This document shows, one piece after another, positions 56,335-64,000 of a DNA stretch of 64,000 nucleotides. How positions within the stretch are numbered: position 1 is the stretch's first letter; each line of letters begins with the position of its first letter. Where the stretch lies: positions 41,755,734 to 41,819,733 of the forward strand of contig JARZZO010000014.1 in the NCBI GenBank assembly GCA_030544215.1. Direction: 5' to 3'. The notes beneath the pieces are model-generated. The model worked only from the letters and a program-made list of their open reading frames with translations, did not search any database and had not been told where the DNA came from. The DNA is from Zantedeschia hybrid cultivar (taxonomy: Eukaryota; Streptophyta; Magnoliopsida; Alismatales; Araceae). Both the position numbers and the translations under genes were made by a program.

Positions 56335-57250
56335 TGAATGAACGTTTAGCCTAACTAAACTTAGACGGATTTGTGGAGGGGGAAACCTTTCCTTAGGCGA
56401 CCTTGACCCATATAGGGTAGAAAGGAAATTGTTTAGGATTCTAATTGGGTTAAGAATAGTATATATGGGACCTTGTAGTGTGTGTTTACCCTAGCTACTG
56501 CAGAGAATTCTTCCTGGAGATCTAGAGGGCACAAGTGAAGGGTTAGAAGCTATGATCTTCAGGAACTCTAGGTTTCGGCTCTGTCAAGAGGTAGGTGAAG
56601 ATTACCCTAAGCAAGATATTTTTGCATACAAAAACTCATATGTTGTTGAGGTTTTCAAGTTAAAAATATTGGCATCCGATCTGTTTTGAAATTCACCATC
56701 ATGATCAACCCGCTCACTGATCTTTCTGTTATTGTTTTCTGAAGTTCTTTGGATATTACTTCATCATGATGTATGTCAACTTGTTTACTATTTACTATTC
56801 TTTATGTAAGACTCTGTCAGTTAACTAAATTCTATTCATATATGTTTAGTATGGGATTTTAACAACTAAATAATCTATAAACGTTAACAAGATTTGTGCC
56901 ATCTATTTGTGAAATTTAGTGTTTGGGCGGTGACACTATAGGAGACTTTTGGGCCAACCTTGTAAGCATTCATAAGCTAGGTCAGAACTTGTGGGCAACA
57001 TGTGATATCCTTTGCTAGGAGTTTGTGTACAGTATGGATGGGACTAGGGACTCTCCGATTCTACGTAGTTAACCAAGACCTTAGCACTTCTGTGTAGGTA
57101 ATTTGGTATTTTTCTAAATGCTCCTTATGTTGTGGTCGGATACATGTCCATTTGCTATGCGTTTGATTAGATTTGTTTTGGCACATTATAAGTAAGTTAA
57201 GAACATGATCCTTTTAATCAATAGTAAATCAATTATTCTACGATTAGGTA
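56335..57250. other. Right flank of element 1, possible old LTR half
   Basis: 56335-56935 may be the second half of the old LTR starting at 7394, as it ends GGGCGGTGACA. 56936-57250 holds nothing I recognise apart from the approach to the copia remnant. No coding. Confidence 0.3.
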
Positions 57251-58075
57251 GACTTAGGACCACATATATCAGTATGTATGAGTTCCAAGATGTCTTTGGC
57301 TCTCTCTCCATGTCCAGTAAATAAAACTTTTGTCAATTTACCCATCATCTAGGACTCAAAAGTTGCATATGATTCATAATCAAATTGATCGAAGTATCCA
57401 TTCTTATGCAACTTTTGAAGCTTATGCTCACCAGTGTGTCCTAGCGTATAATGTCACAAGTAGGCTAGATTCACACCATTCTTTACTCTCTTGGGAGAAC
57501 TATCAAGGTAGAGAACATCATAAGAAAACATCAAGTAAATAGAAACTACTAACCAAATGCCCTAAAGCAGTTTGTTTATAATTAAAATAAATAGAACAAC
57601 CGTTGTTTTCTATGGTTAATTTGTATTTAATCATATTCAAATAAAAGATAGAAATAATGTTCTTTATGATACTTGGAACAAAATAACAACTTTCTAGAAT
57701 GATCCTATCTATAGAGGGTAGCTTGAGCGCAATTGTCCCTACAGCTAGTGCCATAACCTTTGTGCCATTTTCAAACCTCAAGTCCACCTCTCCTTTCCTC
57801 AACTTCCTTTTAGTTGTTAGCATATGCTCATTATGGTAGACATGAGAAGCATATTTGGTATCTAATACACATGATGCAATAGACAAGTGAAGATTGATCA
57901 TGCAAATATCTGAAGCTTCAACAAGCTTTTTCTTTGCTTTCTCTTCAGCTTTCTTTGCAAGAGAGGCCTAGCACAGTTCATCTTCCAATGTCCCTTCTAG
58001 TGGTAGTAGAAACACTCGTCCTTTTCTACTCGCATGCCTTTGCCCTTCTACTGTGTTGGCTTCCCTTTGTTTGTA
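57250..58075 (-). pseudogene. Copia remnant: knuckle, protease, pre-integrase
   Basis: The minus strand reads a copia polyprotein fragment diverged from the one at 41634: a decayed knuckle near 57990, protease (CVLDTKYASHVYHNEHM, where DTG has become DTK), LRKGEVDLRFENGTKV, SCYFVPSIIKNIISI, then a zinc part (LGHTGEHKLQKLHKNGY) and HGERAKDILELIHTD, where it ends. One 127-codon frame is open (57901-57518), the rest is broken. RT and RNase H are missing on the left. On the right it abuts LTR-like sequence without gag or leader, so a large internal deletion has occurred. Confidence 0.8.
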
Positions 58076-58353
58076 AGGATCCGGATGGGAGATGAAGAAC
58101 GCGAAGAATAAAGATGCAACGAAATATATAATCAATTAATGAAGAATCTCTTGCCATACAAGATCCGTTTCAACAAACTAAAATAGAACGGTGATCGAAC
58201 ATCACCTTGCGTGGAATCGAATCCATGTTCACTCGGTTCTATTGGAGCAATGCCGCCAGCTACGTAGGTGCCCCGCTTCTAGTGGTATCCACAAGATTAT
58301 CTAATTGATAGTTCTTCCTCGAGTTCTCTGTGATTTCGACATGATCGCCGACT
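58076..58353 (-). repeat. Diverged copia LTR, left part
   Basis: Follows the copia remnant directly. Structure and words resemble the left end of the 38006 LTR (GGATCCGG..., GGAATCGAATCC). It is interrupted at 58358 by a solo gypsy LTR (duplication TTCCT) and continues at 63135. Confidence 0.55.
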
Positions 58354-58358
58354 TTCCT

Positions 58359-61300
58359 TGTAACACCCCGATTCTCCGGCTCATAATTCCCAAACCGGTT
58401 TACCGGTTTTGATAGGGTTGACCATAAATGAACCAATTTAAAGAATACTAATTTAGCTCATTGTGAGTTAAAATGACTTTTGTGATAATTGTATGACTTG
58501 TGCTTGATGAATGGGTTAAATATGATTTAATGAGTTTTCGGTATATTTCACCTTTTAGTGGGTTTAATATAATGAGAAGATCTTAGATTTAGTAAATGAA
58601 AAAGTCTTTGAGTGACTTTAGTTGTTGGGTTAGAATTTGGAGCTCAAATGAGAGTTATTGGGCCTTAGAAAGTGAGTTTTAGATGGCCCATTGTGTGTAT
58701 ATAGGTGTGAGGACCTATTTTAGAAAGTTACAAGATTAGATTGTAATTTCTAAAAGGTTCTTATATGGGGAGAGAGAGAGATCTGACCACACTTTTCTTC
58801 TCCTCCCCAAACTCCCTCCCATCTTCCTTCTCACTCTCTCTTGGCTCTTAGTGGTGATGGAGGTTTGCATGTAGATGTAAATGCTTGGAGGTGGTGCTCG
58901 AAGGCTTCCACGGTGTTTGGGAGACCCATTTGAAGGCTCTAAGTGGTGGTATTGAAGTTCCTATGGAGGAAGAAGTTCTCTTGAAGGTGGAATTCATAAG
59001 AAGTTCTTGGATTTCTTCTCCTTCATCTTCCCTTGGCTTCTATTGGTTCTAAGAAGATCCTTTGAAATGGTGGAGTTCAAGTTCTAAGGTAGGGTGATGA
59101 TCATATTAGATTCTCTCAAGATATATACACAGCTTTAGTTTTTTCTGTATACATGTGTCTTTAAAAGATTTTTTGGCGCATGTATGACCTGGATTTAGTG
59201 TCTCATATGTTGCTACTAATGTTTAGACTCTTGTTTTGCAAAAGGAATATAAATTTAAAGGTTTTATGTGAAGTTTTATATGCTAGGTGTGTGCAGTCGC
59301 AACCTACCTTTTAAAACATGAAAAAGTTCATGAGTATGAATTATTGGCTTCATAAATTGACATGCATGTTATATATTTTGTGTATTGACATGTCTAAAAC
59401 GTCCAGTTAAAATTTCATGAGATTTGATGAAGGATTGAGTGAGATCCACTCCCATCTTTATGGGTATAGAGTTGACCACGAAATCTAGACAATCAATAGT
59501 TTTCTTGGCCACAATGGCTTAATAATACATGGATTGACTTGCATGTCTTATATTTGGTATATAACAAACAGATCTTCAAAACCCATGAACAGTTTTTAGA
59601 TTGGATGAGTCATTTTTTAATGCCATGAGTGAGAAGTTTGAATTCAGTTTCAGCAAACTAAATTCATAATTGTTCTATGTGATAGTCTATCCGAGATGAA
59701 ATTGTTGCACATGATTCCCAACATAAAATACCTTCAAATTTTTATATGTGAATTGTAATATATCAATTCATGTCCCCACCATATTTCATAGAAATTGATA
59801 GAGAAATAAGGGAGATATGCTCCCATCTTCATAGATGACGGGCTGTTCACAGTTTTTCTGACAGATTGGAGAGTTTACGTCTAAAGACGTCTAAATTTTG
59901 TTTGAAGTGTAGAGTGCACCATTTAACTTAAAATTTATATATGTGATTCCTGATATATTAGTGCATGTCTCCACCAAATTTCATTCTATTTGATTAATAA
60001 ATCATAGAGATATGCTCTCATCCTCATAGGTGATGGGTGGTCCGTAGGTTTCCTGACAGGGTGGTAATGTTTGATTTACTGTGCACTCAATTCTGAATGT
60101 TTTTGGATATGTTGTTGGTAACATATGTTTATAAATACTTACAAAATTTCACTAAATTAGGGTCTCAGTTTATATACATTTGGTCCTTTGAAAGTCAGGT
60201 GATTTTATTGAACTGTGTAGATAACTGCACATAATACAATTAAGTGTCAAGGGATTGCGGGTGTATTTCTATGGTCACTATAGTTAATTGCATTGCATAA
60301 GTGTCTTAGTAACTATTATGATTGTTCTTTATAAAATATGTATCTACTTTCATACATAAAATGTTAATTACGTTCTTACATAATTATATACTTGAAATCA
60401 TGTATAGGGATGGGGTTTCCTATGCACTCGTACACCGTATGACCATGTATATGTAGACCCAAGAGTGACGCTTCCATTAGTTGTGTACCCGTTCGCCAAT
60501 GGCCTGATGTAACCCAAGACGTCAGGGTTGCGGGTGTGATCCCATTCGCCCTTTGGCCTGATGTAACCTTAGAGGTAAGGGTTACAGGTTGTCCCTGTAG
60601 CTACGGCTTGAGTGGAGTTTGCCAGTCCCTATGGCTTGTTAGTCTTAGGTGGCCTACAAGACAATATGACTTTGTAATCTTATTCGTTTATTAATAAAAT
60701 GGCTTTATTTCATTATGTGTAAATACGTATAATATCGTCTCATAATGAAGTCCATGAATATGTGCTATGGTGAATAGATTATGATGAGATCATACTAATG
60801 AGACTGATTACTCAAACACACATATTCTTAATAGTTCATAGTCGGAGGATATCCGAGATGGACATCGGATATCTGGTTAGACTAGTACAGATTACTCCTG
60901 CTCATAAGATGAGGGTGACTGATCTCATAGTCACTTGTGTGGAGACACTAAGGCGAATCTGTAGGTGCTCATTGGAGAATGAGTTCACTGAACTAATCCG
61001 ACTAAACCGTTGGATGGTATTGTACCTCACTGTCAACCGGTTTGATTCTATTGTTGCAGTTGCGTGGATGGTCTTCGGACTTGAGACACCAAGGACACCT
61101 TGTCGGTGGACTTCTATGCTTTGACTTTGGTTTACGAATCTCTATCCACGGGATTCTAAACAATCAAGGATAGGGTACAACGGAATACCGTCGAAGGGAA
61201 TTGAGTGTCAATAAGGAATCATTCGCTCTCAGTACTTAGAGAGATAATGCTCTAAGAAGGATGCGCGGAAGTCCCCGGCCAGGGCGGACAATAATATTGG

Positions 61301-63129
61301 GAAATGAGTTTTCCAATATTGTTTAGCAGCATCCGATCTAAGTGAGTCGACCGGTTCGGGTTTGACGATACACTATACCTTGAGTTGACTCAAGAGCATT
61401 GTACGAATGAAAGATTATATCCACGCGATAACTATTGGAGGAAAGGTTCCAAGAGTGGGTTACTTAACCCCAATATCTTCCGGGTTCATGCGGTGTTGCT
61501 TGCCACCCAACGTAATCAGAGGCCCGATCGAATTTGATGTGTGACATTGATTCGGTTGATTAATTAATATGTATTATTAATTGCTTAATCAGGTCAGTGA
61601 AGAGTCACTGGGCTTATTGAGCCATTAACCGGACTAGTTATTGGGCTTAGAGGGTCACACACAAATGATTCTCAAGGCGATGAATTTTTAAGTGAGTTTT
61701 ATATTAACCGAGGGTTTTTATGAAAAACCGTGCGATTAATATAAAAGATAGCGATTGGGTTGAGCAGGCCAAGCTACTGCGAAACCCTGGCCGTCCCACC
61801 TCTCTCTCCTCTTTCTCTCTCTGGCGCCCCAGGCCGGCCCTCCGCTATGGGTCTGCTCCGTCGTCTTCTCCGACTCTCGTTCGACGGGAATACGATCGCG
61901 CATTGCGGCGGTCGTTGTGGCGATCGACAGACTGTTCGTGGGCTGTGAGAAACGAGGAACGAGAAGAAATCCACTGCGAGGAGGATCACGTGGACTTCGT
62001 TAGAGGCCGGACGTTTGTGCAGCTTGCAGTGTCACACCGACGAAACCGAACTGACGCAGATTCGAATCTGCGTACGATAATTACCGATTATCTGATAATT
62101 TGGTTTTTACTTTATCGAAATGGGAAAACAGATCGTTGGTTTGTTTTTATTTTTCCGCTGCGTGAGCGATCCGGAGAAACACGAGAAAACCAACAGGGTT
62201 CTCATGTAGCACCTTGGCCAGGCGTGGAGGGAAGTCCGGTCGATAGGATAGTGGTTTCGACTGCTTGTGTACACACGTGGGTGGTGATGACTCACTACTC
62301 CCAGTTAGTCCTAGTAGGACTCAGTGCCTCACCCTACGGTGTCCAGAGCTTGTTGGGGTAGACAGGTGTGAGGGTTGGCTAAGTTGTAAGACGCCGTTAG
62401 TCCGTCCTCGGCTGTGTGGTGCTAGTGGACAGTGTGACCTCGTCACTCTGAGGCTAGGTGGTAGAACCGTCTGTGGCCAATGTGCTAGGGCAGTGTGACT
62501 GCTTAAGTGGTTGGACGGTCCTAGCGGGGTCTGTGGTTTGTGTGTGTAGCCGTGTTGCTGCTTGTGGATTGAAGTGTCGAGTCTGTTTGCCTGAGTTACT
62601 TTGGAGTTGTGTTTACCATTGCTAGTTTCTTCGCTTTGACTTTCTTCGTTGTAGTGGTAACTTTACTGCTTTTGTTTACAACTTTTCCTTACTTCTGCGT
62701 TTGCCTAATAGTGTTTTTCTCGGGAGGTGGGGATCCGTGATCCCTACTGAGCCCAATTGTGGTGTGACTCACTCCCTTTTTCAGGTGTGGAGCTTTCGAC
62801 GAGTGTAGACGTGTAGTTTCCTTCTCGGTGTGTGCCAGTAGCTATCTCAATTTCAGGGTATGCCTCGATATAGTTGTACCTTTTATTTTGCCTATACATA
62901 TTTACATTCATGTGGACTATGTATTTGTTATTGGACTATGTACGGACATTGATATTGTATTTCCTGCTCATTTGTATATTTCTTTTGGTTCGTTAGATTA
63001 ATATATTTAGCAGTGTTTAACACTTACTTCTCTAGACGTGTAGTTTGAGATCCGGGTGTAGACCCATAGATAATGATCAGGTACCCGAGCTATGCCATTT
63101 TCAGACCGACGGGGAACCAGGTCGTTACA
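58359..63129 (+). mobile_element. Solo gypsy LTR with a nested copia solo LTR
   Basis: From TGTAACACCCCGATTCTCC to CAGGTCGTTACA, with a perfect target duplication TTCCT at 58354-58358 and 63130-63134. About 3.2 kb after removal of the nested LTR. The part from about 60470 on is clearly related to the element 2 LTR (GTGTACCCGTTCGCCA, GGCCTGATGTAACC, GGGAGGTGGGGATC), the first 2 kb much less so. No internal region, hence a solo LTR. Frames inside are not genes. Confidence 0.88.
60637..62195 (+). mobile_element. Copia solo LTR nested in the solo gypsy LTR
   Basis: 1559 bp, TGTTAGTCTTAGGTGGCC to GAGAAAACCAACA, the reverse complement orientation of the copia LTRs at 38006 and 45959 but more diverged. 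It interrupts a segment that reads CCAGTCCC...CTCATGTAG without break in element 2 LTRs (13455-13475). Flanking repeats TGGCT and GGGTT match only partly, so the target duplication has decayed. The 213-codon frame at 61720-62361 spans its right end and is not a gene. Confidence 0.87.
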
Positions 63130-63134
63130 TTCCT

Positions 63135-64000
63135 CTTCTACAATGGTGCCTGCGGCATGCGGGCGAAGGCTCCTGACGATAGACAAGCGGAGTGGAGAGG
63201 AGAGAGGAAGGGGGACGAGGCACCCCCTTCACCAGGGCGCCAGCCAAAGAGAGAGAAAGGAGGGGGCGGCCAAACCAGGAGGAACCCTGGAGGGTTCCCT
63301 CATGACGTATATTTATATTAATTTCTGTGACTTTTTATAAAGTCCTTGAATTAATATAAACCCTATTTTTTAACAGTCGACCAAGAATCTTTATGCGTAT
63401 GACCCTCTAGGCCCAACTGTCAGTACATTTTCGAGCCCAATAAACCCACTAACCCCTTACTAAACTAAAGTAATTAATTTAATATCTTATATTAAATTAT
63501 TACTTAATTGATTTATCATCTCATGATAATCAGTCAGGTTTCTGATCAAGCTGGATGCCAAGCAATATTTCATGATCCCGAAAGGTATTGGGGTTTAGTA
63601 ACCCGCTCAAAGAACATTTCTATCATCAGTTACCGTGTCATTGTAATCCCTCACTCATATTAATGCTCTCGAGTGAATCTAGGGCATAGTTAATTGTCGA
63701 ACCCTAATAAGTTCACTCACTTGGATTAGATGCTCCCTTACAATATCAAAAAACACCTTTTCTAATATGATGTTTGTCCTAGGCAGGGACTCCTAAGTAT
63801 CATTCCTAGAGCATTCTCTCTATTGAGAGTGAATATTCCATATTGAATACTCAATCACCTTCGAAACTGTCAAACCTGATTACTTGGGTGGCTAGGACCC
63901 CATAGTTAGAGATCCTTTAGTCAACGTCAAAGCTCAGAAATCCACCGACAAGGAGTCTTTGGTATCTTAGGTTTGAGGACCAACCATGTTATTTTGACGA
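63135..64000 (-). repeat. Diverged copia LTR, right part, running off the window
   Basis: The stretch from about 63390 to the end follows the copia LTR at 38500-39120 segment by segment: TATGACCCTCTAGGCCCAA, TGGATGCCAAGCAA, GGTATT.GGGGTT.AGTAACCC, AGAGCATTCTCTCT and the GAGGACCA words near the end. The order and spacing are kept but many bases differ. A C/G-rich segment (63135-63300) with two small frames is not coding. The end of this LTR lies beyond the window. Confidence 0.65.

Noticed and set aside
61720..62361. 213-codon plus-strand frame
   Set aside because: It spans the right end of a copia solo LTR and the adjoining gypsy LTR and has no domain.
63073..63340. Charged, Gly/Arg-rich frames at the right end
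   Set aside because: Low-complexity purine-rich LTR sequence crossing the solo LTR boundary.

Overview
The window is plant nuclear DNA and consists almost entirely of transposable elements. Every recognisable protein family points this way: Ty3/gypsy chromovirus and Tat-type polyproteins, Ty1/copia polyproteins, the plant mobile domain, a hAT-type miniature element, a tRNA-headed SINE and a LINE fragment. The one candidate cellular gene, a putative plastid methyltransferase on the minus strand near 6.0-6.6 kb, has a very GC-rich first exon. That would fit a monocot, but I cannot name the species.

Layout. 1-7,976: LINE reverse transcriptase scrap (71-205), a decayed coiled-coil retroelement protein (about 1,390-1,800), a CT/TA microsatellite, a 677-bp hAT-type element with a perfect 8-bp duplication (3,632-4,308), a SINE (5,654-5,795) and the first two exons of the methyltransferase-like gene. 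7,977-56,334: one old chromovirus (element 1) expanded by nested insertions. Its reverse-transcriptase region is split by a gag-only element (element 2, 11,857-48,693). The gag of element 2 is split by a large Tat-type element (element 3, 15,174-36,133). The 3' LTR of element 3 holds a reversed solo LTR (32,815-35,506). The 3' LTR of element 2 holds a minus-strand copia element (38,006-47,508). The 3' LTR of element 1 holds a second reversed solo LTR (53,149-55,882). Most of these boundaries are supported by matching 5-bp target duplications, so the order of insertion can be read directly. 56,335-64,000: old flanks, a copia remnant, and a diverged copia LTR split by a solo gypsy LTR (58,359-63,129), which itself holds a copia solo LTR (60,637-62,195).

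The most unusual object is element 3. Besides gag, protease with a G-patch, RT, two RNase H domains and integrase on the plus strand, it carries two genes on the opposite strand between integrase and the 3' LTR. One (26,007-29,020) resolves into seven exons separated by six GT-AG introns, all in phase 0, with an acidic N-terminus, a plant mobile domain and coiled coils. The other (29,382-30,767) has two exons. Both contain in-frame stops but no frameshift that I can see. Around these genes, in the 5' leader and in the LTRs, the element carries tandem arrays of a short palindrome (GACGGCC-N8-GGCCGTC or GGAAGGC variants) with a period of about 32 bp.

Most coding regions are broken, so I annotate them as pseudogenes. 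I see no rRNA, no functional tRNA gene and no CRISPR. All functional statements are by motif recognition from the sequence. No database search was possible.
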